Of a stretch of 64,000 nucleotides of DNA, positions 25,722 through 33,946 are shown one piece after another; positions within the stretch are counted from its first letter, which is position 1, and each line of letters begins with the position of its first letter. Below the pieces are notes generated by a model. The model saw nothing but the letters and a program-made list of their open reading frames with translations, did not search any database and had not been told where the DNA came from. Source of the DNA: AP-15 sp963796155 (GTDB taxonomy: Bacteria; Pseudomonadota; Alphaproteobacteria; ATCC43930; CGMCC-115725); contig CAWCKT010000003.1 in assembly GCA_963796155.1 (NCBI GenBank), positions 1 through 64,000 on the forward strand, given 5' to 3'. Made by a program: the position numbers and the translations under genes.

Positions 25722-27002
25722 GTGCTCGGCGTGCTGATCCGTGGGCTGCGGGTGAAGCGCCATTTCCATGTGGTGGCGCCGCTCCTACTCGTGACCGCAG
25801 TCCTGTTGCCGACCACCGCCCTACTCGGCGCGGTCCAAGGCGCACGCCAGGTAGCGGGGCTGGCCAGCACCGATCCGGCTTGGCTGGCGAACCTGCGCCA
25901 GACCGGGCTTGCCGTTCACCCGGATGTTGTCGCCGCCCTGTGGACGATCGCGCTGTGGTCATGGGGCGGGTACGCCGCCGCTCTCGCCCTCGTCCTGGCC
26001 GCGCGCGGCGTGCGCGCGCTCGCCGAACGCCGCGGCGGAACGGTGCGGATCGTCTATCCCGACGGTCGCGCGGTGCGCATCCCGAAGGGGCTCAGCGTGC
26101 GCGACGCCAGCCGGCGGGCCGGCATCCCCCACGCCTCCGTCTGCGGCGGCCGGGCCCGTTGCACGACCTGCCGGGTGCGCGTGCTGCTCGGCGTGGACAC
26201 CCTGCCGCCGCCGTCACCCGCCGAAACCTGGGCGCTGGCCCCGCTGGGCGCGGACCGCGCGGTCCGGCTGGCGTGCCAGCTCAAGCCGGTGGCGGATATC
26301 AGCATCTGGCCGCTTATGCCGCCGGCGGCGACCATGCGCGACCAGGGGCGTCTCGATGTTGCCGCAACCGGGGCGGAGCGCCTTGTCGCGATCCTGTTCG
26401 TCGACATCCGCGCCTCGACGCAACTGGTCGAGAACCGCCTCCCCTATGATGTCGTCTTCATCCTCAACCGGTTTTTCGAGGCGGTCGGCAGCGCCATCAC
26501 CGCGGCGGGCGGCTCCCCCAATCAATTTATCGGCGACGGCATGATGGCCATGTTCGGCACCAAAACGGATGCCGCGGCGGCTTGCCGTCAAGCGTTGGAG
26601 GCAGCCCGTTTGATCGACTGGCATCTGGCCGAGATGAACCGCGCCTTGGCCAACGAATTGCAGCAGCCGATCAGCTTCGGCATCGGCATTCATGCCGGCG
26701 AGGTCATCATTGGCACGATGGGCTATCGCGAGCACGCGCAGATGACGGCAATCGGCGAGGCCGTCCATATCGCGTCGCGACTGCAGGACCTGACCAAGGA
26801 GTACGACTGCCAACTGGTGGTATCGGAAACCGTGGCGGCGAGAGCGGGGATTTCCCTTGGCGATTTCCCTAGCCATCAGATCCAGGTGCGCGGTCTGCGT
26901 GCGCCGTTGGCGATCCGGGCGGTCACCAGCGCCGCGGCGCTGGCCTCCCATGAGGCGGCGTCCGTGGATAATGTTGTACCAATCTACGCCCAGGCGACGT
27001 GA
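25722..27002 (+). CDS. Membrane [2Fe-2S] class III adenylate/guanylate cyclase, 5'-truncated
   Basis: A 426-residue protein. Two hydrophobic helices lie at about 17-40 and 68-95; a plant-type ferredoxin domain at 105-190 carries Cys141, Cys147, Cys150 (CGGRARCTTC) and Cys185; the cyclase domain at 218-400 carries the metal-binding Asp228 (FVDIRAST) and Asp272 (GDGMMAMFG). Longer relatives have several more N-terminal helices; here similarity starts abruptly at about 25720, next to the GST remnant, so the N-terminal membrane half seems to have been lost. An in-frame TGA lies at 25713. The GTG at 25722 has no clear ribosome-binding site. The catalytic part looks intact, but expression is uncertain. 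Confidence 0.8.
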   Translation: MLGVLIRGLRVKRHFHVVAPLLLVTAVLLPTTALLGAVQGARQVAGLASTDPAWLANLRQTGLAVHPDVVAALWTIALWSWGGYAAALALVLAARGVRALAERRGGTVRIVYPDGRAVRIPKGLSVRDASRRAGIPHASVCGGRARCTTCRVRVLLGVDTLPPPSPAETWALAPLGADRAVRLACQLKPVADISIWPLMPPAATMRDQGRLDVAATGAERLVAILFVDIRASTQLVENRLPYDVVFILNRFFEAVGSAITAAGGSPNQFIGDGMMAMFGTKTDAAAACRQALEAARLIDWHLAEMNRALANELQQPISFGIGIHAGEVIIGTMGYREHAQMTAIGEAVHIASRLQDLTKEYDCQLVVSETVAARAGISLGDFPSHQIQVRGLRAPLAIRAVTSAAALASHEAASVDNVVPIYAQAT

Positions 27003-27060
27003 CGCCGACCCTTATAGCCGGTTATGTATTCTCGTCGGCCGCCACCGACGGCCTCCCCAG

Positions 27061-27279
27061 TCACGTGATCGGGATTTCGATATGAATCTTGAAACCGGGG
27101 CGTTCGCGCATGCGCTCGTACCAGGCTTTGAGGTTCTTCAACGACGGTCGCTCGATCGGGAACGCGTGCCAGCGATATGCCATGGTTCCCAATGCAATCT
27201 CGGCGAGGGTCAGCTGCGAGCCGGCAAGATAGGGACGGTCTTCGAGCTCGTCTTCAACGATGGTCCACGCGGCTAGCGC
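27061..27279. repeat. Direct repeat, right copy (partner at 25479-25697)
   Basis: The right member of the direct repeat pair; here it is the 3' end of the intact GST gene. It shares the TCACGTGATCGGG start with the left copy and loses similarity after about 27279, inside the GST reading frame. Confidence 0.8.
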
Positions 27280-27681
27280 CTGGAGCCGTGCCGCCTCGAT
27301 CGCGGCCTGATCGCGCTGTTCGGGTCTCGCTCGGATCAACATGCCGAGCAGGGCCGCCATTGGCGGTCCGGAAGTGGCGAGCTGCCAATCCATCCAGCGC
27401 TCGACATTCGCGCGGTCGGCGGGCTCGCTCGGATACAGCCGCTCGCCATGACGCGTCGCCGCGAGATATCGGCAGATCGTGTTGGACTCCCACAAGATCA
27501 GTCCATCATCCTTGATTGTCGGTACCCGGCCATTCGGGTTCATCGCGAGATATTCGGGATCGCGATTGCCGCCAAATGGCCCACCGAGATCGACACGCTC
27601 GTACTCAATGCCGAGTTCGGCGCAGCACCACAGCACCTTCTGCACGTTTGATGAAGTCGTCCGTCCCCAGATCTTCAGCAT
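27061..27681 (-). CDS. Glutathione S-transferase family protein
   Basis: A 206-residue cytosolic protein with an N-terminal thioredoxin-like domain (IWGRTTSSNVQKVLWCCAEL, then NPNGRVPTIKDDGLILWESN with the cis-Pro and the ESN glutathione contact) and an all-helical C-terminal domain (YLAGSQLTLAEIALG). It conjugates or isomerises with glutathione; the substrate is unknown. The 3' third of this gene is present in a second, damaged copy 1.6 kb away. Confidence 0.93.
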   Translation of the reverse strand: MLKIWGRTTSSNVQKVLWCCAELGIEYERVDLGGPFGGNRDPEYLAMNPNGRVPTIKDDGLILWESNTICRYLAATRHGERLYPSEPADRANVERWMDWQLATSGPPMAALLGMLIRARPEQRDQAAIEAARLQALAAWTIVEDELEDRPYLAGSQLTLAEIALGTMAYRWHAFPIERPSLKNLKAWYERMRERPGFKIHIEIPIT

Positions 27682-27822
27682 CGCGGCTCCTCCGGTCCGA
27701 TTTCCGCATATGGAGCCGCAGTTTCTTGCCTAGCGCAATAGCGGCCTGGGCCAAAAACGCGTGTATAGTCACGCGACCGGGACCGGCTTATCGGGCCCCT
27801 GATCGCAGCGAGGAGACGTCGA

Positions 27823-28071
27823 ATGAACCGGCTCGCTTTTCTGTTCGCCGCCGTGTTGCTCTTCACCGGGACAGCCGAAGCGAGCCAGCAGGGTCAGGTG
27901 GTATTGAACGCCTGGAAGGCCGCGGATAAATGCGCCAAGCAGGCTCAAGTTGCCTATCCCGACTACAACGGGGAGGCGAACGCTAAACGGGATGCCAAGC
28001 TGAAGGAATGCTTAAACGCCGGCAATCTCGCCCCGCGCCAACCGCTTTCACAGCCGCCTCCTCCCCGGTAA
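27823..28071 (+). CDS. Small exported protein of unknown function
   Basis: An 82-residue protein with a clear signal peptide (MNRLAFLFAAVLLFTGTAEA), leaving a mature peptide of about 60 residues with two Cys (near residues 37 and 63), which could form a disulfide. It ends in a Pro-rich tail. GAGGAGACGTCGA precedes the ATG. A CGCGTG-N6-CACGCG palindrome lies at 27758-27775 upstream and may be an operator. Confidence 0.65.
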   Translation: MNRLAFLFAAVLLFTGTAEASQQGQVVLNAWKAADKCAKQAQVAYPDYNGEANAKRDAKLKECLNAGNLAPRQPLSQPPPPR

Positions 28072-28095
28072 AACAACTCCCCGGGGGGCGCTGCT

Positions 28096-28875
28096 TTAGC
28101 CTGCGTGACCCTCACCCCAGCCTTCCGCCATCCCCGGCAGGACCGGCAGGCGATACGGGGCTCGTGCGGCAGGTTCCGATCGAACCTTGTCGAGGAAGGC
28201 GAGCTGAGCGTCGAGGCCGATGTCGAGGCTCGAGGTGATCTCGAGCCTAGGATCCTCGAAGACGTGCGTGCGGCGCCGGCGGCGCCACGCCATGACGGTC
28301 TCATCGCGCGCCCGCAGCAGCCCGGCGATCTGAGGACGGAATAGCCGAAGAATTGCTTCGACCCATCGGTTGAGCGTCGCCGACGGCTCAACCGCGGCGA
28401 TCGTAAATCGGTCGAGCATGCGTATGACATCGTCGGCGCAATACCAGGTTTCCCCGGTAACCCAGCGATTGGTCGTAAACAGCCGAATCGGCTCGCCTCG
28501 AGGGTCGACCGCGATCGCGACGAGATGACTTACCTCCTCCCTGGTGCCGCGCTTCAGGGGCGGGGCTTGAGGCGGCAACGCGGCGACCTCGGCGACGGCG
28601 AACTCGGGAAGGACGAGCGGCGCGGTGCCGACCGGCATACCCTCGGCCCACAGAAAAGTGTGGAAATGCCCGTGCTCTCGGGTGGGCCATCCACTCACCG
28701 GATGCGCGTGATAAAAGTATTGAGCGTGGCTGTTCGGGTCGTAGGCCTCGCCGTCGGGGTAATGCCGCCATTCAGAGATGGCCGAGTTCCCTCCCATGAC
28801 CTCGCTGACGATGTTTCGGCGGCGCGCGGCGAGCTCGCAGCGGCAGTCGCGGATGACCGACGCCGCCGAGGTCAT
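28096..28875 (-). CDS. Conserved hypothetical protein (DUF6969-like)
   Basis: A soluble protein of about 259 residues with a His-rich conserved centre: WRHYPDGEAYDPNSHAQYFY, then EHGHFHTFLWAEGMP and HLVAIAVDPRGEPIRLFTTN. These phrases resemble the family of uncharacterised DUF6969 proteins; the assignment is from memory of the pattern and is tentative. The clustered His residues suggest metal binding. The ATG at 28875 is used; a TTG at 28932 would add 19 residues, and neither has a strong ribosome-binding site. It lies downstream of the Mla-like operon on the same strand. Confidence 0.55.
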   Translation of the reverse strand: MTSAASVIRDCRCELAARRRNIVSEVMGGNSAISEWRHYPDGEAYDPNSHAQYFYHAHPVSGWPTREHGHFHTFLWAEGMPVGTAPLVLPEFAVAEVAALPPQAPPLKRGTREEVSHLVAIAVDPRGEPIRLFTTNRWVTGETWYCADDVIRMLDRFTIAAVEPSATLNRWVEAILRLFRPQIAGLLRARDETVMAWRRRRRTHVFEDPRLEITSSLDIGLDAQLAFLDKVRSEPAARAPYRLPVLPGMAEGWGEGHAG

Positions 28876-28969
28876 CCGATCTATTTCGGCCCAACTCACA
28901 CGCAGGCCTTGCTGACCGTTCTTATGCGCCAAGCGACGACCCCATGCGAACGAAAGGTGTCCACAATAG

Positions 28970-29611
28970 CTAACGGCGCTTCGCTGATAAAGCAGGATTG
29001 CGGGCGGTCCAGACGACGATGTCCTCCATCACCCCTCCCAGCGCCTCGTCAAAGGCGAGGACAATCTGCGGGATCTCGTTTGCCGAAGCCGGCTCATGCC
29101 GCTCGAACGAGGCCTGTGCGACGATGTCGCGGCCGGACGGATTGACGAGCCTGGCGATGATCGCCACCCACACGACAGGCGGCCCGTTCGACGAATCGTA
29201 AAGTGCCTCGAAATGGCGGATCTCGGTCTTGAGGATGAAATCCGCACGCAGTCCGATCAATTCGCGGTCGATTGCGGTGATTGCCTTGCTGTTTTCGAAC
29301 AACTCGAGCAACGCAGTCTGCACCAGCAGCGGGACGCGATCCGTCCATTCCGAATCGGCGAAATAGTCGATCGACACGGCAGACCGGCTCAGCGCGATTC
29401 GGGTGGTATCGAGCCCGGCCGGCGCGAGCGGCGCGTCTACGAGAAGCTGCACCGGCGGATGCGGTAAATTCGGCGGGTAGGTGCTCTTGGGGGTAACCCG
29501 ATAAAGATGCGGCGGCGGGCTGACCCCGAGAAGGGTCGCACAACCCGCAACCGCGAGCGCGAGTGCGCTCGGGACCCATCGGCGCGAAACCCGCGCCGCC
29601 GGCCCGATCAT
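28970..29611 (-). CDS. ABC transport auxiliary lipoprotein (PqiC/YmbA type)
   Basis: A 213-residue lipoprotein: the lipobox LAVAGC lies near residue 24, followed by YRVTPKSTYPPNLPHPPVQL, the usual ABC-type auxiliary component start. It overlaps the end of the MCE gene by four bases and is the last gene of the mlaE-mlaF-mlaD set. Such lipoproteins anchor the periplasmic MCE tunnel to the outer membrane in alphaproteobacterial lipid transporters. Confidence 0.85.
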   Translation of the reverse strand: MIGPAARVSRRWVPSALALAVAGCATLLGVSPPPHLYRVTPKSTYPPNLPHPPVQLLVDAPLAPAGLDTTRIALSRSAVSIDYFADSEWTDRVPLLVQTALLELFENSKAITAIDRELIGLRADFILKTEIRHFEALYDSSNGPPVVWVAIIARLVNPSGRDIVAQASFERHEPASANEIPQIVLAFDEALGGVMEDIVVWTARNPALSAKRR

Positions 29612-30552
29612 TGCGGCCGATACCCCTCGCGTCGTTCGCCGAACAGCAATCGCGCCGGGTCCCGCTCGATCTCGGAGGCGAAGCGCGATGCGACCGCTAC
29701 GAACCGTTGAAGGTCGCTGACCAGATCACCGGCCTGGGTCAAGGTTTCCTGGGTGAAACTGCGGATACCCGGCCGGTTTTCCTGGATCATTAGCTGAAGC
29801 TGTCGGCCGGTGTCGTTGAGGTTCTTTGCCAGACGGTCGGCATCGTTGAGCGTTTGAGAAAGCTGATCTTTCAATCCGCCTCGTTCGACGTAGCTTTGAT
29901 CGACGTCGCGGAAAAAGGATCTGAGCTCGACAACGGCCTTGTTGGCATTGTCGACAACCTCGCCCGCTTCCTTGCTGGGCCCGACAAAGGCTCCGGTTAT
30001 TGTGCGGATATTTTGCAGAATATCGGAGACCGCTTGGCGGTTTTGCTCGTCGAGCAGAGCGTTCACGCTGTGGGTCGCTGCTTTGAGATCTGCCAGCAAT
30101 TCGGGGAGGCTGGCCTTTACTTCTTCCAGCTCGGACCGCCCCGGTTTGATCTCCGGGTACTTATGTCCAGGCTCCGGCTCGAGATCACTCGCCTCACGCG
30201 TTCCGCCGCGGATCTGGATTGTGGCGATGCCGTTCAGGATGTTGGCGTCGAGGTACGCACGGGCGTTGGACTTGATGTCGACAATGGTGGTATCGATCTC
30301 GACCGTCACCTGTATCTGTTCGAGATTATTGGGATCGACGCGGATATCGACGACCCGGCCTACCGGGATGCCATTGTATTGTACCTGCGAACCCTTGTTG
30401 AGCCCTGCCACCGACCCGCTAAAGAATATGTAGTAACGCTTGGCTTGTTGCCCAAATTCAGCACGTCCGAGCCAGAGCACTGCGACGAAGGCGAGAAAAA
30501 TCACCGCCAGGACAAAGGTGCCGACCGCCACATAATGGGCTCGTGTCTCCAT
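29608..30552 (-). CDS. mlaD: MCE-domain lipid-binding protein (MlaD family)
   Basis: A 314-residue protein with one N-terminal transmembrane helix (YVAVGTFVLAVIFLAFVAVL), an MCE domain at about 38-120 (VAGLNKGSQVQYNGIPVGRV) and a long helical C-terminal region. MlaD-type proteins form hexameric periplasmic rings that shuttle phospholipid between membranes. It lies between the ATPase gene (29 bases upstream) and the lipoprotein gene. Confidence 0.9.
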   Translation of the reverse strand: METRAHYVAVGTFVLAVIFLAFVAVLWLGRAEFGQQAKRYYIFFSGSVAGLNKGSQVQYNGIPVGRVVDIRVDPNNLEQIQVTVEIDTTIVDIKSNARAYLDANILNGIATIQIRGGTREASDLEPEPGHKYPEIKPGRSELEEVKASLPELLADLKAATHSVNALLDEQNRQAVSDILQNIRTITGAFVGPSKEAGEVVDNANKAVVELRSFFRDVDQSYVERGGLKDQLSQTLNDADRLAKNLNDTGRQLQLMIQENRPGIRSFTQETLTQAGDLVSDLQRFVAVASRFASEIERDPARLLFGERREGYRPQ

Positions 30553-30581
30553 CTATTCTCTCTCCGGTGCGGGTGCTCGCC

Positions 30582-31406
30582 TCAACTAGAGGCGGCAAGT
30601 CGCGTTTCATCTTTCGACGAATGTCGGGTTTCCGAAAGCAATGCTGCTCGCCCGCGTGGACCGTGGAAGTACGAGTGGATCCAGGGATGATCGTCTTGAA
30701 GCATCTCCTCCAAGGTGCCGACGCGAATCTTCCGGTCGACCAAGACGGCGACGCGGTCGCATATCGCAAACAAAGTGTCGAGATCATGGGTGACCATAAA
30801 TACCGTAAGGCCCAGGCTGCCGCGTAGATCCTTAATCAGAATGTCGAAGTCGGCAGCCGCTATTGGATCGAGCCCGGCGGTCGGCTCGTCGAGAAAAACG
30901 ATCTCCGGATCGAGCGCGAGGGCGCGTGCGAGGCCGGAACGCTTGCGCATCCCTCCCGACAGCTGGGACGGGTACTTCTCACCCGTCCCCTCAGGAAGGC
31001 CGACGATGCCGACCTTGAACGCCGCAATCTCATCCATCAGACGCAACGGCATTTCGTAATATTCCTTCAGCGGGACCTCTATATTCTCCGCGACCGTCAG
31101 CGAACTGAATAGTGCACCGTCTTGAAATAGCACCCCCCAGCGCTTTTCGATCTCCCGTTGATCGTTATCACTGATCGTCAGCATATTCCTGCCGAGAATT
31201 TCGACGCGGCCCGCGACCGGACGGTTGAGCCCGATGATGGTTCTCAGCAAGACCGATTTGCCCGCCCCAGAGGCGCCGACGACGCCGAGAACTTCCCCGC
31301 GGAACACATCGAGGTCGAGACCGTCGTGGACCGTCTCGGTCCCAAACCGGTTGACCAAGCCGCGCACACGGATGATCGGTTCGTCCGGCTGATCGGGCAT
31401 GCTCAA
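30582..31406 (-). CDS. mlaF: ABC transporter ATP-binding protein (MlaF family)
   Basis: A 274-residue ATPase: Walker A GASGAGKSVL near 39-48, Q-loop VLFQDGALFSSL, signature LSGGMRKRSGLARAL, Walker B IVFLDEPTAGLD and H-loop VTHDLD. It powers the lipid transporter with the MlaE permease, whose gene it overlaps by four bases. Confidence 0.94.
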   Translation of the reverse strand: MSMPDQPDEPIIRVRGLVNRFGTETVHDGLDLDVFRGEVLGVVGASGAGKSVLLRTIIGLNRPVAGRVEILGRNMLTISDNDQREIEKRWGVLFQDGALFSSLTVAENIEVPLKEYYEMPLRLMDEIAAFKVGIVGLPEGTGEKYPSQLSGGMRKRSGLARALALDPEIVFLDEPTAGLDPIAAADFDILIKDLRGSLGLTVFMVTHDLDTLFAICDRVAVLVDRKIRVGTLEEMLQDDHPWIHSYFHGPRGRAALLSETRHSSKDETRLAASS

Positions 31407-32539
31407 ATCTGCAAGGATGAAAAGAAGATCGAAAACCCTGCGTCTGTCACGATCACGAGAAAGATCGCTTCAACCACCGACAGCGTCGTAAGGCGTCCGA
31501 CGCTTTCGGCGCTGCCGGCCACTTGAAAGCCCTCGTAGCAGCCGATCAGGGCGATGATGATGGCAAAGAACGGCGACTTGATCAGACCGATCCAGAAAGA
31601 CCACGGGGAGATCGTGGACAAATGGGTCAAGAATTCCGGAATACCGATGCCGAGCACGCCCCACGCCATCAGGCCACCGCCAAAAACCCCCATGAAATTG
31701 GCGCAGAGGGTCAGCATCGGCAAGGTCAACATCAGGCCGAAAAGACGCGGAAGGACCAAAACCTCGACCGGATCGAGGCCGATGGTGCGCATCGCGTCGA
31801 TCTCCTCATTGACCCGCATCGTCCCGATCTGGGCGGTAAAGGCGCTACCGGAACGGCCGGCGACGATGATCGCAGTCAACAGCACCCCCAACTCGCGCAG
31901 GATGCTGGCCCCGGTCAATTGGACCGTGTAGCTCTCGAGCCCGTAGAAGCGTAGATAATCGGCACCCTGATAGGCGATGACGATCCCGATCAGGAGGGTG
32001 AGCAGACCCACAATGGGTAGCGCATTGACCCCGGTCTGCTCCATTTGGGCAACAATCGCCGTCACGCTCAGCCGGCGAGGATGTCGCATCAGCCGAAGCG
32101 CGGTAGTCGAGACAAGGCCGAAGAAGCCTAAAATGCTGTACGCCCTGGCGATAAGCCCAAGCGAAATTTCCCCGATGCGCGCGATGAAACCGGCGATCGT
32201 GTGATGGGCCGGTCGCGGATGGGAGGCCGGAGCCACGAACCCTGTTGCACGCACCTGATCGATCAGCGGCTCGAGGTTCGGCCGCAGATTCCGCATCTCC
32301 ACGGCATAGCCACGAGCGCTCAGATCGTGCTCGGTTCGCAGCAGCAGCCAAGCGCCGGCAGTATCGAGCCGGTCAATCCCCGCCAGATCGAACGTCACCC
32401 GCCCGCCTTTGGGCACCTCGAGCGCTCGCAGCTTCCGATCGAGGTCGGCGGAGGTAGCCACCAGCCATTCCCCGGCTGCCGCCAGGACGAGCGAGCCGGG
32501 CTCTTGCGACGCGATCAGGGTTGCGGCAACGGACGCCAT
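31403..32539 (-). CDS. mlaE: ABC permease MlaE with fused N-terminal STAS domain
   Basis: A 378-residue protein. Residues about 10-100 form a STAS domain (GRVTFDLAGIDRLDTAGAWL), the equivalent of the separate MlaB subunit of enterics; residues 125-375 are the MlaE permease with five or so helices and the family phrase GRSGSAFTAQIGTMRVNEEI. It is the first gene of the operon. The natural MlaB-MlaE fusion is common in alphaproteobacteria. Confidence 0.92.
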   Translation of the reverse strand: MASVAATLIASQEPGSLVLAAAGEWLVATSADLDRKLRALEVPKGGRVTFDLAGIDRLDTAGAWLLLRTEHDLSARGYAVEMRNLRPNLEPLIDQVRATGFVAPASHPRPAHHTIAGFIARIGEISLGLIARAYSILGFFGLVSTTALRLMRHPRRLSVTAIVAQMEQTGVNALPIVGLLTLLIGIVIAYQGADYLRFYGLESYTVQLTGASILRELGVLLTAIIVAGRSGSAFTAQIGTMRVNEEIDAMRTIGLDPVEVLVLPRLFGLMLTLPMLTLCANFMGVFGGGLMAWGVLGIGIPEFLTHLSTISPWSFWIGLIKSPFFAIIIALIGCYEGFQVAGSAESVGRLTTLSVVEAIFLVIVTDAGFSIFFSSLQI

Positions 32540-32659
32540 GGTAATCCAAACCTCGCTTCAGCATCCGCGGCGCGAGGGCTTCCCAACTACGCGAAAAGCA
32601 GCTATGTCGCAACGAGAACGAATTCGATTGCCGAGGATGGACGTCGAGGAATAGCGGCT

Positions 32660-33175
32660 ATGGACCTCAAGCAACACATCCGCCCGATACCCGATTTCCC
32701 GAGGCCCGGTATTCTGTTCTATGACATTTCCACACTGCTCGCCCATCCACACGCTTGGCGCACCACAGTCGAGCGCCTCGCCGAAGCGTTGCGGCCGCAT
32801 CAACCCGACCTGCTCGTCGGCATCGAATCGCGCGGATTTCTGGTCGCCGCCCCGCTCGCCTATACGCTCGGCCACGGCTTTGCGATGGTCCGCAAAAAGG
32901 GAAAGCTGCCCGGTAGGACTGTGCGCTTTACCTATGATCTCGAATACGGGACCGACACCATCGAAATCCAGGAGGATGCGATCACCCCGGGTCGGCGCGT
33001 GATCGTGCTCGACGATCTGGTGGCAACCGGCGGGACGATGCAGGCCGCGATCGATCTCGTCCGGCAACGCGGCGGCGAGGTAGTTGCGGCCGGCTGCATC
33101 ATCGAGTTGACCTTCCTGCGCGGCCGAGACCGGATCGACGTCCCGTTCACTTCGATGGTCGCTTACGATTCCTAA
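32660..33175 (+). CDS. apt: Adenine phosphoribosyltransferase
   Basis: A 171-residue protein with the N-terminus IRPIPDFPRPGILFYDIST, LVGIESRGFLVAAPLA, and the PRPP-binding loop VIVLDDLVATGGTM. It salvages adenine to AMP. The ATG at 32660 with GAGGA nine bases upstream gives the standard Apt start; the frame is open further upstream but not conserved. It converges on the methyltransferase gene with a four-base overlap of the 3' ends. Confidence 0.95.
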   Translation: MDLKQHIRPIPDFPRPGILFYDISTLLAHPHAWRTTVERLAEALRPHQPDLLVGIESRGFLVAAPLAYTLGHGFAMVRKKGKLPGRTVRFTYDLEYGTDTIEIQEDAITPGRRVIVLDDLVATGGTMQAAIDLVRQRGGEVVAAGCIIELTFLRGRDRIDVPFTSMVAYDS

Positions 33176-33816
33176 TCGTCGCCGTCCAGAGGTGCCGGTC
33201 CGAGACTGCGGCCGATCACCGCATAGAGCGGGTCTCCGCCACCCAGTGGGGTCCGATCCAGGCAACGGATGTCGGTCCAGTTGCCGGCTTCGGCGAAATA
33301 ATGGGCGATCAAGCAAAGATGGCCGGCATCATCGAGAAGGTGCCAGCAGGCGATAGGACGTGTCGGCAGGCAGCAGTTCGAGAAGGTCACGACGAGCGGC
33401 GCTCCCGGCTTTAGTACCCGCCCAACTTCCCGGATGACCTCGCAGGGCCTCGTCAACTGCTGGATCGCCACGCATATCGCCGCTCCGTCGAAGTCCGCGG
33501 TGGCAAACGGAAGGCGCGCGTTGCCGTTCAGATCTTGCACGCGCCACTCGTCGAGAAACGGGTTTTCCGCCAGTTCGCAGGCGTTGTTGCCGACCCCGAC
33601 CACGCGCGCGTAGGGGATTTCGGGCGGCAGATGACTGACCCACCCCGACATCAAATCGAGGATGGCGCCACCGACCGGCAAGATTTCGCGATAGAGATTG
33701 GTGACCGCGGCAATAGCCGCGTCGTCGATATGGCGCGCGGACGCCGCTGCGGGCCCGGGCGATCCATCGAACCACGGATCTACGTGCAAGGGTATAGCTA
33801 TCGGAAGGAGCGGCAT
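33172..33816 (-). CDS. Class I SAM-dependent methyltransferase
   Basis: A 214-residue protein of the methyltransferase type 11 fold: the SAM loop is degenerate (AILDLMSGWVSHLPPE, near 52-67), followed by the acidic turn VVGVGNNACELAENP, FDGAAICVAIQQL and VGRVLKPGAPLVVTFSN. The acceptor is unknown. It overlaps apt by four bases at the 3' end, tail to tail. The 130 bases between it and ald hold nothing recognisable. Confidence 0.8.
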   Translation of the reverse strand: MPLLPIAIPLHVDPWFDGSPGPAAASARHIDDAAIAAVTNLYREILPVGGAILDLMSGWVSHLPPEIPYARVVGVGNNACELAENPFLDEWRVQDLNGNARLPFATADFDGAAICVAIQQLTRPCEVIREVGRVLKPGAPLVVTFSNCCLPTRPIACWHLLDDAGHLCLIAHYFAEAGNWTDIRCLDRTPLGGGDPLYAVIGRSLGPAPLDGDD

Positions 33817-33946
33817 TATCCTCCTCTCAAGCCGATCTTCGTTGAGATAGGGATTCCCAGCTCAGCGGTCCATAGCCGAGGGCTCATGCTTTTCGGGTGG
33901 CGTTGCGTTTTTTGTCGATTTCAGCTCCGTTGCGTCCGCGCTTCCT

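Noticed and set aside
27758..27775. CGCGTG-N6-CACGCG palindrome as a firm operator
   Set aside because: It is a single six-base palindrome in GC-rich DNA without a regulator gene nearby; noted only under the small exported protein.
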